Position numbers and translations under genes: made by a program. The notes under the pieces are model-generated. The model worked only from the letters and a program-made list of their open reading frames with translations, made no database searches and was not told the DNA's origin. A stretch of 64,000 nucleotides of DNA from Paraburkholderia caledonica NBRC 102488 (GTDB lineage: Bacteria > Pseudomonadota > Gammaproteobacteria > Burkholderiales > Burkholderiaceae). The stretch covers positions 62,001-126,000 of the forward strand of contig NZ_BAYE01000018.1 in the NCBI RefSeq assembly GCF_000685095.1, read 5' to 3'. Shown in pieces: positions 8,101 through 16,603 of the stretch (position 1 is its first letter; each line of letters starts with the position of its first letter).

Positions 8101-8595
8101 TCACACACGGACGTAGGCAGCGAGCGTCTCCGGAAGCAGCGGTTTCATTACGTGCACGCCCTCTACCGCATATGGCCGCAGCAAGGCGTTGCGCCAGAAT
8201 TCCTGTTGGGGCAATTCGGTCAAGCCTGCAAGGGCGACCAGAATCAGCACCAGAACGACCCCGCGCACGAGGCCGAACATCAAACCGAGCGAGCGGTCCA
8301 CGCCGCTCAGGCCGGTAGCCTGCACGATGCGGCCAAGCAGCGCGTTCAGCACGCTCGCCACCAGCACCGCACCGATAGCCACCAACGCGAAGGCCAGCAG
8401 CCACTGCGTCAACGCGCCGCCCGGCCACGTGGACGGGATATACGGCACGACATAACCGACGAAGCGGCACGCAATGAAAAACGCCGCAATCCAGCCGATG
8501 AGCCCGAACACTTCGGACAAAAATCCGCGCCACGTGCCGCGCAAGGCCGACAAACCGATCACCGCCATTACAGCGTAGTCGAAGGCAGTGAACAT
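8101..8595 (-). CDS. cvpA: Colicin V production protein homologue, membrane protein
   Basis: A 164-residue inner-membrane protein with four hydrophobic segments at about residues 5-25, 30-50, 65-88 and 105-125, and the family motif RGFLSEVFGLIGWIAAFF near residue 24. CvpA homologues are tied to envelope stress and bile resistance; the biochemical role is unsettled. It follows the SPOR-domain gene by 7 bases and precedes purF, the conserved order in this group, so the three are probably one transcript with folC. Confidence 0.92.
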   Translation of the reverse strand: MFTAFDYAVMAVIGLSALRGTWRGFLSEVFGLIGWIAAFFIACRFVGYVVPYIPSTWPGGALTQWLLAFALVAIGAVLVASVLNALLGRIVQATGLSGVDRSLGLMFGLVRGVVLVLILVALAGLTELPQQEFWRNALLRPYAVEGVHVMKPLLPETLAAYVRV

Positions 8596-8602
8596 CGCTC
8601 GC

Positions 8603-9562
8603 TTACTGTGCAGCGCCGTTGTTCACGCCCGACGCCAGGCCGGCCTCACGAACCTTTGCAATCGCGGCACTTGCCGCTGCCCGGTCCGCGAACGGCCCGG
8701 CACGCAAAAGTGTGAGCGACGTGCCGTCAGCCTGTTTCCGATGTTCGGTATATGCGGGCACTCCGGCCGCTTTCAACTTGGTTGCCCAACTGCGCGCATT
8801 CGCTTCGTTTGCAAAAGCGCCGAGCTGGACAGCGAAACGGCTGCCCGGCGGCGAGGCCGGCGTGCCCGAATTCGCGTCCGTATTGGCGACGGCGTTGGAT
8901 TCCTCCGCCGATGGCGCGGCGGACGTTGCATTGCTGTGCGGTGCCGGCTTGCTGGCCGGCTTCGCCGCAACGGCTGGCGCCGCGGTGGCTGGCGCAGGTG
9001 CAGGCGCGGAGTTGGCGGCAACGGCGGGTGCCTGCGGCTTCACAGCCGGCTTGGCGGCGGGCGCAGGATTCGTGCTCGCTTCCGCCGGCTTGGCGTCCTG
9101 CTTTGCTTCCTGCGTGGCGTTCTTCTTTGCGCCGCCTGACTGCGTTTGCGCAGACGAAGTAGCGGGCGCGAGGCCTGAAGCCGCGAGCGCTGAGTCGGGC
9201 GTCGGATTGTCCGGCGCTACACCAGCCTGAGTGTCTTCCTCGCGCCGCGCGAGCTTGGGCGCCGGGCGACTCGGAATGTCGATGGAGATGTCGTCTGTGA
9301 CGGGCTTCGGATGCGAGTCGAGCACCATGGGCAGCACGACCACCGCCGCGACGACCATTGCGATTGCACCAACCAGCCGACGCCGCGCGCGCTGCTTTTC
9401 GGGCAACGTGGGGTCGAGCAGCATCGCATCGGCGTCGACGGTGCGCTCCGTGCGGCGGGTCCGCCGCTCCACGCGCTCGCTACGGGCAGCCCGGGTGGAA
9501 CTGGTGTTTGCGTCGCGCCGGCTGGGCGCGTCGTCTTTCTTGCCGAACGAGAAAATTCCCAT
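8603..9562 (-). CDS. SPOR-domain cell-division protein (DedD/FtsN-like)
   Basis: A 319-residue bitopic protein. It has a short basic cytoplasmic part (residues 1-68), one transmembrane helix (VGAIAMVVAAVVVLPMVL, about 70-87), a long Ala/Pro-rich low-complexity linker (about 110-235), and a C-terminal SPOR domain (FAVQLGAFANEANARSWATK onward, about 240-315) that binds denuded septal peptidoglycan. This is the DedD layout, and a role at the division septum is likely. The ATG at 9562 gives MGIFSFGKKDD. It sits between folC and cvpA with gaps of 29 and 7 bases, as part of the folC-SPOR-cvpA-purF run. Confidence 0.88.
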   Translation of the reverse strand: MGIFSFGKKDDAPSRRDANTSSTRAARSERVERRTRRTERTVDADAMLLDPTLPEKQRARRRLVGAIAMVVAAVVVLPMVLDSHPKPVTDDISIDIPSRPAPKLARREEDTQAGVAPDNPTPDSALAASGLAPATSSAQTQSGGAKKNATQEAKQDAKPAEASTNPAPAAKPAVKPQAPAVAANSAPAPAPATAAPAVAAKPASKPAPHSNATSAAPSAEESNAVANTDANSGTPASPPGSRFAVQLGAFANEANARSWATKLKAAGVPAYTEHRKQADGTSLTLLRAGPFADRAAASAAIAKVREAGLASGVNNGAAQ

Positions 9563-9591
9563 GAATCGCTTGGTTCGAGCGTGGCGCCCGT

Positions 9592-10902
9592 TCAGTGTTG
9601 CTGCGATTTACGGTAGGCCATAACGCCGGCTACCGTATAGAAACTGCCGAAAACCACAATTCTATCATTCTCTGACGCCCGCTTTAGCGCATCTTGGTAC
9701 GCCTCGGCAGGCGTGGCGTAGCGCGTCACGGTGCTGTCGGCGCTGTCGCCCACGCCTTGCGCGTGCAAGGCGGTTTCCAGTTCTTCCGCCGATGCCGCTC
9801 GCGGCGTCGGCAAATCGGCCACACACCAGTGGTCGATCTCGCCCTTCAGATGCGCGAGCACGCCGGCAATATCCTTATCGCCCATCATGCCGAACACCCC
9901 GTACGTGTACGGAAAGAAGCCCATATTGCCGAGGTTCTGGCTCAGCACGGCGGCTGCATGCGGATTGTGGCCGACGTCCAGAACGACTGCCGGTTTGCCC
10001 GGCAGGACCTGGAAACGTCCCGGCAATTCGACGTTCGCGAGACCCAGCCGGATGTCCTGGGCCGAGACCGGCAGACGGTCGCGGAGTGCCTCCAGACCGG
10101 CCAGCGCCGCGGAGGTATTGATCAACTGATTCGCGCCTCGCAGCGCCGGGTAGGCGAGCGCGGACCGCCGCAGCGTCGGGCCGACGTAGCTCCATTGCTG
10201 GCGCTCGCTGCCGGCCTGCCCTTCGTAGCGGAAATCTCGGCCGAATAACCACAATTCGGCGCCAATCTGGTCGGCATAGTCGATCAGCGTTTGCGGCGGG
10301 ACCGGGTCCGCGCAGATCGCCGGCTTGCCCGCCCGGAAAATGCCAGCCTTTTCGAGCGCGATTTTCTCTCGCGTGTCGCCGAGGTATTCGGTGTGGTCGA
10401 TGTCGATGCTCGTGATGATCGCGCAATCGGTGTCGAGAATGTTCACCGCGTCGAGGCGGCCACCCAGACCGACTTCGAAAATCACCGCGTCCAGTCCGCG
10501 CGACGCAAAGAGACTCATGATCGCCAGCGTCGTGAATTCGAAGTAAGTGAGCGAGACCGGCTCGGCAAGGCTCGCCCGTGCGGTTTCGACCTTTTCGAAG
10601 TGCGACAGCAGTTCGGCGTCGCTCGCCATCTCGCCGTTTATCCGCGCGCGCTCGTTAAACGACAGCAAATGCGGAGAAGTATGACAACCCACGGTAAAAC
10701 CGGCGCGCAGCAGGATCGATTCGAGGATCGCGCAGGTCGAGCCCTTGCCGTTCGTTCCGCCGACCGTGATCACCGGGCACGCGAACGACAGCTCCATCGC
10801 GTCGCGCACCTGACTGATGCGCGTGAGACCCATGTCGATGCCGACCGGATGCGCGGATTCAAGGTGCGTGAGCCACGCGTCGAGGGTGGGGAATGTGGTC
10901 AT
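9592..10902 (-). CDS. folC: Folylpolyglutamate synthase / dihydrofolate synthase
   Basis: A bifunctional Mur-ligase-family enzyme of 436 residues that adds glutamate to dihydropteroate and to folates. The ATP loop is VGGTNGKGSTCAILE near residue 48, followed by GCHTSPHLLSFNERARING and the family motif DIDHTEYLGDTREKIALEKAGI near residue 180. The ATG at 10902 (MTTFPTLDAWLTHLE) fits the usual N-terminus; an in-frame ATG at 10944 would add 14 residues, and neither has a clear ribosome site. It lies downstream of accD, with a 186-base gap holding a strong stem-loop. Confidence 0.95.
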   Translation of the reverse strand: MTTFPTLDAWLTHLESAHPVGIDMGLTRISQVRDAMELSFACPVITVGGTNGKGSTCAILESILLRAGFTVGCHTSPHLLSFNERARINGEMASDAELLSHFEKVETARASLAEPVSLTYFEFTTLAIMSLFASRGLDAVIFEVGLGGRLDAVNILDTDCAIITSIDIDHTEYLGDTREKIALEKAGIFRAGKPAICADPVPPQTLIDYADQIGAELWLFGRDFRYEGQAGSERQQWSYVGPTLRRSALAYPALRGANQLINTSAALAGLEALRDRLPVSAQDIRLGLANVELPGRFQVLPGKPAVVLDVGHNPHAAAVLSQNLGNMGFFPYTYGVFGMMGDKDIAGVLAHLKGEIDHWCVADLPTPRAASAEELETALHAQGVGDSADSTVTRYATPAEAYQDALKRASENDRIVVFGSFYTVAGVMAYRKSQQH

Positions 10903-10996
10903 CGGGTGAATCGCGAGAAAATCATTGAGCGGTGCGACGAACATGCGCGGGAAGGCACATGGTGCTGCAGGTGAGACCGTGATTATCCCGGAAATG

Positions 10997-11036
10997 ACAG
11001 CGCGCCGCTTGATTGCTCACGCGGCGCGCTGTTTTT
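10997..11036 (+). terminator. Terminator-like stem-loop between accD and folC
   Basis: A perfect 12-bp stem, ACAGCGCGCCGC (10997-11008) with GCGGCGCGCTGT (11021-11032), loop 12 bases. The T-run (GTTTTTAC) follows only on the plus strand, although both flanking genes run minus. On the minus strand it would be a strong hairpin without a U-tract, perhaps a partial stop or an mRNA stabiliser between accD and folC. Confidence 0.5.
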
Positions 11037-11088
11037 ACTGCTTTTCGACGAGAAAGGCGTTCGACGGACCGTGCCGGTCAAGCGCCGC

Positions 11089-11961
11089 TTACGCGACGGC
11101 GTCCGCCGGCTGATGGCTCAGCAACGCCATCAATTGAGCGAGTTCTTCGCGCAGCTTGCGACGGTCCACGATCATGTCGATGGCGCCCTTCGTCAACAGG
11201 AACTCGGCGCGCTGGAAGCCTTCCGGCAGTTTTTCACGCACGGTTTGTTCGATCACACGCGGGCCGGCGAAGCCGATCAGCGCCTTCGGTTCCGCGATCA
11301 CGACGTCGCCGAGGAACGCGAAACTCGCCGAGACACCGCCCATGGTCGGGTCGGTCAGCACCGAGATGAACGGCAGCTTGGCTTCGGCCAGCTTGGTCAG
11401 CATGGCGGTGGTTTTCGCCATTTGCATCAGCGAGAGCAGGCTTTCCTGCATCCGCGCGCCGCCCGAAGCGGTGAAGCAGATGAACGGCACTTTTTGCTCG
11501 AGCGCGTTCTGGGCGCCGCGCGCAAAGCGCTCGCCGACCACGGAGCCCATCGAGCCGCCCATGAACGAGAATTCGAAGCAGGCCACGACAACTGGCAGCG
11601 TGTGAATCGCGCCGCCCATGACGACCATTGCGTCGGTTTCGTCGGTGTCGTCCATCGCCTCTTTCAGGCGGTCCGGGTACTTGCGGCTGTCTTTGAACTT
11701 GAGGGCGTCGACCGGAACGATTTCCTGACCGATTTCGTAGCGGCCTTCAGGATCCAGCAAGCCGTCCAGCCGCTCGCGCGCGCCGATACGCATGTGGTGA
11801 TCGCACTTCGGGCAAACGTGCAGATTCGCCTCGACGTCGTTGCGGTACAGCACAGCTTCGCACGACGGGCACTTGATCCACAGGCCTTCCGGAATCCCCT
11901 TGCGGTTCTTCGGGTCGGTTTGTTTGATTTTCGGCGGCAGCAGCTTATCGAGCCAGCTCAT
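11089..11961 (-). CDS. accD: Acetyl-CoA carboxylase carboxyltransferase beta subunit
   Basis: A 290-residue subunit of the carboxyltransferase half of acetyl-CoA carboxylase, which moves CO2 from carboxybiotin to acetyl-CoA to form malonyl-CoA; it works with AccA. The N-terminal four-Cys zinc ribbon (CPSC and CPKC, about residues 30-55) and the crotonase-like core (GFAGPRVIEQTVREKLPEGF near residue 215) are complete. The start at 11961 (MSWLDKLLPPKIKQ) has AAGGA 6 bases upstream; the in-frame start seven codons earlier is less likely. It lies downstream of trpA, the familiar trpA-accD-folC order. Confidence 0.97.
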   Translation of the reverse strand: MSWLDKLLPPKIKQTDPKNRKGIPEGLWIKCPSCEAVLYRNDVEANLHVCPKCDHHMRIGARERLDGLLDPEGRYEIGQEIVPVDALKFKDSRKYPDRLKEAMDDTDETDAMVVMGGAIHTLPVVVACFEFSFMGGSMGSVVGERFARGAQNALEQKVPFICFTASGGARMQESLLSLMQMAKTTAMLTKLAEAKLPFISVLTDPTMGGVSASFAFLGDVVIAEPKALIGFAGPRVIEQTVREKLPEGFQRAEFLLTKGAIDMIVDRRKLREELAQLMALLSHQPADAVA

Positions 11962-11994
11962 ATTCAATCCTTCTGGGGTCAACGGTCGAGCAAA

Positions 11995-12013
11995 CGGCGG
12001 GACAAACCCGCCG
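11995..12013 (-). terminator. Weak hairpin between trpA and accD
   Basis: CGGCGGG and CCCGCCG form a 7-bp stem with a 5-base loop, extendable by flanking GAGC/GCTC. On the minus strand TTTGCTC follows, so any termination would be partial, leaving read-through from trpA into accD. Confidence 0.4.
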
Positions 12014-12040
12014 CTCGCACTACAGACGACAAAATTACTG

Positions 12041-12853
12041 TTATCGGGCGGTCGCGACGCTATCGAGCGCCTCGCGCACTTCGGCGACGAAGCGGGTGAG
12101 CGTCCCGGCGGCGGCTTCGGGAGCCGTCTGCTCGAGCAATTGCACGATACGGCTGCCGATCACAACGGCGTCGGATACTTCGGCCACGAGACGCGCCGTT
12201 TCGGCGTCACGGATGCCAAAACCGACGCCCACCGGCAAGGGCACGCGCGACTTGATGGCCGGGATTTTACTCGCGATGCTGGAAACGTCCAGATTTGCCG
12301 CTCCGGTTACGCCTTTCAACGAGACGTAATAGACGTAGCCGCTGGCTATTTTGCCGACTTCCGCGATACGCTCGTCGGTCGACGTGGGCGCCAGCAAAAA
12401 GATCGGGTCGATGCCCGCGGAGCGCATTTTTTCGGCGAAGTTAGCGCATTCTTCCGGCGGATAGTCGACTACCAGCACACCGTCGACGCCCGCTTCCTTC
12501 GCGGCCTTCGCAAAGGCTTCCGCGCCCATGCGCTCGATGGGATTGGCGTAGCCCATCAGCACGACGGGCGTGGTGTCGTTGGTCTCGCGGAAGCGTTTCA
12601 CATCGGCGATCACGTGGCGCAACGACACGCCGTGTGCGAGTGCGCGCTCGGACGACTGCTGGATGACAGGACCGTCCGCCATTGGGTCAGAAAACGGCAC
12701 GCCCAGCTCGATCACATCGGCGCCGCCTGCGGCAAGCGCGTGCATGAACTCGACCGTGCGGGCTGGATCCGGATCGCCGGCCGTCATGAAAGGAATCAGG
12801 CCTTTCTTGCCTTGCGCTGACAGCGCGTCGAACGTGCTCTTGATACGGGACAT
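12041..12853 (-). CDS. trpA: Tryptophan synthase alpha subunit
   Basis: A 270-residue TIM-barrel enzyme that cleaves indole-3-glycerol phosphate to indole and glyceraldehyde 3-phosphate, channelling indole to TrpB. The catalytic Glu and Asp lie in DVIELGVPFSDPMADGP near residue 50, and the phosphate site in GVGFGIRDAETARLV near residue 212. The start at 12853 (MSRIKSTFDALSAQGKK) is the family-typical one; the in-frame start at 12904 would overlap the upstream methylase stop. It is separated from trpB by an orphan DNA methylase gene, so alpha and beta subunits are not adjacent. Confidence 0.96.
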   Translation of the reverse strand: MSRIKSTFDALSAQGKKGLIPFMTAGDPDPARTVEFMHALAAGGADVIELGVPFSDPMADGPVIQQSSERALAHGVSLRHVIADVKRFRETNDTTPVVLMGYANPIERMGAEAFAKAAKEAGVDGVLVVDYPPEECANFAEKMRSAGIDPIFLLAPTSTDERIAEVGKIASGYVYYVSLKGVTGAANLDVSSIASKIPAIKSRVPLPVGVGFGIRDAETARLVAEVSDAVVIGSRIVQLLEQTAPEAAAGTLTRFVAEVREALDSVATAR

Positions 12854-12900
12854 GGAGTTATTCTCGATTAAGCTACTGCGCTGGCGCTCGGCGCGTTGCG

Positions 12901-13812
12901 TCATTGAACTTCGGTTTGCCGCTGAGCCTTGGGTTTGGCCGGCCGACGCGTTGCGGGCGCGGAAGCAGCCGCGCTTACGCGTTCGCGCGCTATCGCGCAG
13001 TAACTTTCATTGATCTCATAGCCGACGAATTCGCGCTGCTGACGGGCGCAAGCGACTGCGGTGGTGCCGCTGCCCATGAACGGGTCGAGCACGCGGCCGC
13101 CCTTCGGACAACTTGCCAGCACCATTCGCTCGACAATCTCCAAAGGCTTTTGCGTGGGATGGTCGACGCGCTCGGCGTGTTGCCGGTGCAGCCTCGATAC
13201 AGACCAGACGTCCTTTGGATTATAGCCAAGCTCCAGCCACTTACTGCCCTCGAACAACTTACGCGAACGCGCCTTCTTCGTGACTGCATCGTACGGGATA
13301 CGGACGGGATCGAGGTCGAAATAGTAATCTTTCGACACCGCGAAAAAACCGATGTTGTCATGCACCGAAGTAAACCGGCGCACCGTTCCGCCCATGCTCG
13401 GCACGCGCCGATCCCAGATGATTTCGTTGATCATCGTGAGCTTTGTCTTCAGGAAGCTGAAGATTTCCGGCGCGTACTGCCACGTGCAAAAGATATAAAG
13501 CGAGCCCGACGGCTTGAGCTTCGGGATTGCCAGCTCCAGCCAACCACGCGTCCAGGCGAGAAAATCGTCGCCGGTTCGCATGTCTGAGTCGTTGCCATAA
13601 TCCTTGCCGAGCCCATATGGCGGATCGCACAAGATCAGGTCGATCGACCCGTCAGGAATGTTCGCTACATCGGTCAGGAAATCGCGGTTCATCAACTGGA
13701 TGCCCGCAGGCACCTGCGGCAAAAGCAGAGCAGGCACCCCGGGCGTCAGAGGCTCGCCGGCCGGCGCTATTTCAGTGGTCGCCGGTTGCGGCTCGTCGAA
13801 CTCGTCACGCAT
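12901..13812 (-). CDS. Orphan site-specific DNA methyltransferase (beta class)
   Basis: A 303-residue amino-methyltransferase. The catalytic motif IV DPPYGLG is at residues 63-69 and the AdoMet-binding motif I DPFMGSGTT at 243-251, the order of the beta class (HinfI/CcrM-like N6-adenine or N4-cytosine methylases). Between them are the expected conserved blocks (FCTWQYAPEIF, IIWDRRVPSMGG, HPTQKPLEIVERMV). The ATG at 13812 starts 12 bases after trpB and the next gene is trpA, so it is embedded in the trp operon with no restriction partner. This matches an orphan methylase conserved at the same place in Burkholderia; its recognition site cannot be read from the sequence. The Lys/Arg-rich tail may bind DNA. 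Confidence 0.9.
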   Translation of the reverse strand: MRDEFDEPQPATTEIAPAGEPLTPGVPALLLPQVPAGIQLMNRDFLTDVANIPDGSIDLILCDPPYGLGKDYGNDSDMRTGDDFLAWTRGWLELAIPKLKPSGSLYIFCTWQYAPEIFSFLKTKLTMINEIIWDRRVPSMGGTVRRFTSVHDNIGFFAVSKDYYFDLDPVRIPYDAVTKKARSRKLFEGSKWLELGYNPKDVWSVSRLHRQHAERVDHPTQKPLEIVERMVLASCPKGGRVLDPFMGSGTTAVACARQQREFVGYEINESYCAIARERVSAAASAPATRRPAKPKAQRQTEVQ

Positions 13813-13823
13813 CGTTGCGGCGC

Positions 13824-15017
13824 TCAGAACTGGATGCCCGATCGCTCGGCGACCGTGTGCATGTCCTTGTCGCCGCGGCCCGACAGGTTCACCAGGAGGT
13901 GCTTGTCCTTGGGCAGCGTCGGCGCGAGCTTCGTGGCGTAAGCCAGCGCGTGGCTGGACTCCAGCGCCGGAATGATGCCCTCGATGCGGCAGCAGTCGTG
14001 GAACGCCTTGAGCGCTTCTTCGTCGGTGATACCAACGTATTGGGCGCGGTTGATCTCTTTTAGCCACGCATGCTCAGGCCCGACGCCCGGATAATCCAGG
14101 CCCGCCGAGATCGAATGTGTCTCGATGATCTGCCCGTTCTCGTCTTGAAGCAGATAGGTACGGTTGCCGTGCAGAACCCCTGGACTGCCGCCGATCAGCG
14201 AGGCGGCGTGACGGCCCGACTCGATGCCGTCGCCCGCTGCTTCCACGCCGATAAGCTCGACCGCAGTGTCGTCGATGTACGGATAAAAAATGCCCATTGC
14301 GTTCGAACCGCCGCCAACGCACGCGATGACCACGTCAGGCTGCCGCCCAATGAGTTCGGGCATCTGCACTTTGCACTCGTCGCCGATCACACGCTGGAAG
14401 TCGCGCACCATCATCGGATAAGGATGCGGCCCCGCCACCGTGCCGATGATATAGAACGTGTTTTCGACGTTCGTCACCCAGTCGCGCATTGCTTCGTTCA
14501 GCGCGTCCTTGAGCGTGCGCGACCCCGACTCCACCGGTACAACCGAGGCGCCGAGCAGCTTCATCCGGTAGACGTTCGCAGCCTGGCGGCGCACGTCTTC
14601 GGCGCCCATGTAGACCACGCATTCCATACCGAAACGCGCGGCGATGGTCGCCGTCGCGACGCCGTGCTGGCCCGCGCCGGTTTCGGCGATCACACGCGGT
14701 TTGCCCATGCGCTTGGCCAGCAATGCCTGGCCGATCACATTGTTGATCTTGTGCGCGCCGGTGTGATTAAGGTCTTCGCGCTTGAGGAAAATCTGCGCGC
14801 CGCCCAGCAGTTCGCTCCAACGCTGCGCGTGGTAAATCGGCGACGGCCGGCCGACGAAATACTTCAGTTCGCGCTCGTATTCGGCGACGAACTCCGGATC
14901 TTTCTGGAATTTCTCGTAGGCAGCACGCAGCTCGTCGAGCGCGTGAACCAGCGTTTCAGCGACGAACACGCCGCCAAACTGGCCGAAATGGCCTCTTTCG
15001 TCAGGCAAGTTGTACAT
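13824..15017 (-). CDS. trpB: Tryptophan synthase beta subunit
   Basis: A 397-residue PLP enzyme that joins indole and serine to tryptophan. The PLP lysine is in LNHTGAHKINNVIGQA near residue 90, the glycine-rich phosphate loop is CVGGGSNAMGIF near residue 236, and the substrate-binding ETGAGQHGVATA is near residue 112. The ATG at 15017 (MYNLPDERGHFGQFGG) is the family-typical start; an in-frame GTG lies three codons upstream. trpF is 52 bases upstream and the orphan methylase 11 bases downstream. Confidence 0.97.
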   Translation of the reverse strand: MYNLPDERGHFGQFGGVFVAETLVHALDELRAAYEKFQKDPEFVAEYERELKYFVGRPSPIYHAQRWSELLGGAQIFLKREDLNHTGAHKINNVIGQALLAKRMGKPRVIAETGAGQHGVATATIAARFGMECVVYMGAEDVRRQAANVYRMKLLGASVVPVESGSRTLKDALNEAMRDWVTNVENTFYIIGTVAGPHPYPMMVRDFQRVIGDECKVQMPELIGRQPDVVIACVGGGSNAMGIFYPYIDDTAVELIGVEAAGDGIESGRHAASLIGGSPGVLHGNRTYLLQDENGQIIETHSISAGLDYPGVGPEHAWLKEINRAQYVGITDEEALKAFHDCCRIEGIIPALESSHALAYATKLAPTLPKDKHLLVNLSGRGDKDMHTVAERSGIQF

Positions 15018-15069
15018 GGTGATCACTCATATCTGGCGCGCGGCATTTTTCGGGTGCCGCGCCGCGAAA

Positions 15070-15795
15070 TCATCCGGCATCCGCCGCGCGCACCGCGCGC
15101 ACGAATGCCGCCATCCGGGCGTGATCTTTCACGCCCCTGGCGCCCGGTACTTCGATGCCGCTCGAGACATCGACCGCGTACGGGCGCACGCGATGGATCG
15201 CGTCACTGACGTTTTGCGCGTTCAACCCACCACTCAAAACGGCCCGACGCGCGAGCTCTGCTGAAATAAGTGACCAATCGAAAACCTTCCCGCCGCCGCC
15301 ATAGCCTTCGACATGGGTGTCGAACAGAAAGCCGCTGGCAGCTGAATAGTTGAGAGCCGATTTTACCAAATCGGCCGGTTGAGTATCCGCCGCAACTCGC
15401 AGCGCGCGCAACCAAGGCAAACCCGCAACGCTGGCGAGCGATTCGCACTGGTCCGCCGTCTCGTCGCCGTGAAACTGCAACAGCGAAAGCCCGACGTTGC
15501 TGACCACCTCGCGCATCCAGTCGGGCGAGGGGTTCACGAACAAGCCGACCACCGACACGAACGGCGGCACCTGATGCACGAGCTCGACGGCCTGCGCAAC
15601 ACTCACCGAACGCGGGCTCGGCGGGTAGAACACGAGGCCGATGGCGTCGGCGCCGAGATCTATCGCGTGGCTGACGTCGGCGGGTTTCGACAGCCCGCAC
15701 AGCTTGATGCGCGTGCGCCGCGGAATGCCTTGCTCAGGCGCGGCAGCGCCGGCTTCATTCGCGAGGCTGTCGGTCCCGTGATTTTCAAAGTTCAT
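15070..15795 (-). CDS. trpF: Phosphoribosylanthranilate isomerase
   Basis: A 241-residue TIM-barrel isomerase for the third step of tryptophan synthesis. RTRIKLCGLSKPADVSHA near residue 25 carries the catalytic Cys, and the phosphate site is in AVLSGGLNAQNVSDAI near residue 195; the catalytic Asp is in FLFDTHVEGYGGGGKVFDW. It has an N-terminal extension of about 22 residues before the first strand. The start at 15795 has GAGCAGG 6 bases upstream and overlaps the truA stop by 11 bases, which suggests translational coupling. A longer in-frame reading runs back into truA and is rejected. Confidence 0.94.
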   Translation of the reverse strand: MNFENHGTDSLANEAGAAAPEQGIPRRTRIKLCGLSKPADVSHAIDLGADAIGLVFYPPSPRSVSVAQAVELVHQVPPFVSVVGLFVNPSPDWMREVVSNVGLSLLQFHGDETADQCESLASVAGLPWLRALRVAADTQPADLVKSALNYSAASGFLFDTHVEGYGGGGKVFDWSLISAELARRAVLSGGLNAQNVSDAIHRVRPYAVDVSSGIEVPGARGVKDHARMAAFVRAVRAADAG

Positions 15796-16603
15796 GATGT
15801 GCCTGCTCGTTCCATACGGTACTCCACGGCACGCTGCCTGTCTGCGGCGCGGGCACCGCGAAGTGCTCAGGATAGCCCACTTGCGCGAGATACAACCCGT
15901 CCGGCATGAAGGTCGGCGCCGCCCATTCGCGGTCGCGGCTCGCGAGCACTTCGGCCATCCACGGGACCGGGCGTCGCCCCTTGCCGACATAGACCAGGCA
16001 CCCCATCAGGTTGCGCACCATGTGATGCAGGAACGCGTTCGCCCGGAAGCGGAAGTGGATGAAGTCGCCCTGTTGCTGAATGTCGATCTGGTACAGATGC
16101 TTGACCGGCGTCTTGGCCTGACATTGCGACGAGCGAAACGCCGAAAAGTCGTGTTCACCAATCAAAAGGGCGGCGGCTGCCCGCATCGCGTCTATATCGA
16201 GCGACGTGTGCACCCAACCGGCGCGCGCTGCGAGCATCGGCGAGCGCACCGGATGCACGTACAACAGATAGTGATACGTGCGCTCGAACGCCGAAAACCG
16301 CGCGTGGAACGCTTCCGGCACCGGCTTCGCCCACTGCACAGAGATTGTTTTCGGCAGAAACGAGTTCGTCCCGCGAATCCACGAAATGTCCGCTCGGTCC
16401 AGCTCCGTATCGAAATGCACGACCTGGCCGAGCCCATGCACGCCCGTGTCCGTGCGACCGGCGACGACGGTATGCACCGGCGACTGTGCGAATTCGCGCA
16501 GCGCCTTTTCGAGCTCGTCCTGAACCGTGTTGCCATGCGGCTGCGACTGCCATCCGCAGAACGCCGAACCGTCGTACTGGACGCCTAAAGCAATCCGCTT
16601 CAC
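15785..16603 (-). CDS. truA: tRNA pseudouridine(38-40) synthase
   Basis: A 272-residue enzyme that makes pseudouridine at positions 38-40 of the tRNA anticodon arm. The catalytic Asp is in VVAGRTDTGVHGLGQVVHF near residue 52, and RANAFLHHMVRNLMGCLVYVGKG near residue 205 is the second family motif. The ATG overlaps the fimV stop by 4 bases (ATGA) and its own end overlaps trpF, so fimV, truA and trpF read as one coupled unit. Confidence 0.96.
   Translation of the reverse strand: MKRIALGVQYDGSAFCGWQSQPHGNTVQDELEKALREFAQSPVHTVVAGRTDTGVHGLGQVVHFDTELDRADISWIRGTNSFLPKTISVQWAKPVPEAFHARFSAFERTYHYLLYVHPVRSPMLAARAGWVHTSLDIDAMRAAAALLIGEHDFSAFRSSQCQAKTPVKHLYQIDIQQQGDFIHFRFRANAFLHHMVRNLMGCLVYVGKGRRPVPWMAEVLASRDREWAAPTFMPDGLYLAQVGYPEHFAVPAPQTGSVPWSTVWNEQAHHEL

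Noticed and set aside
13813..14067. N-terminal extension of the DNA methylase into trpB
   Set aside because: It would overlap 244 bases of trpB in another frame and is Arg/Pro-rich; the ATG at 13812 directly follows trpB.
12096..15209. Plus-strand frames across trpA, methylase and trpB
   Set aside because: All overlap genes with catalytic motifs on the minus strand.
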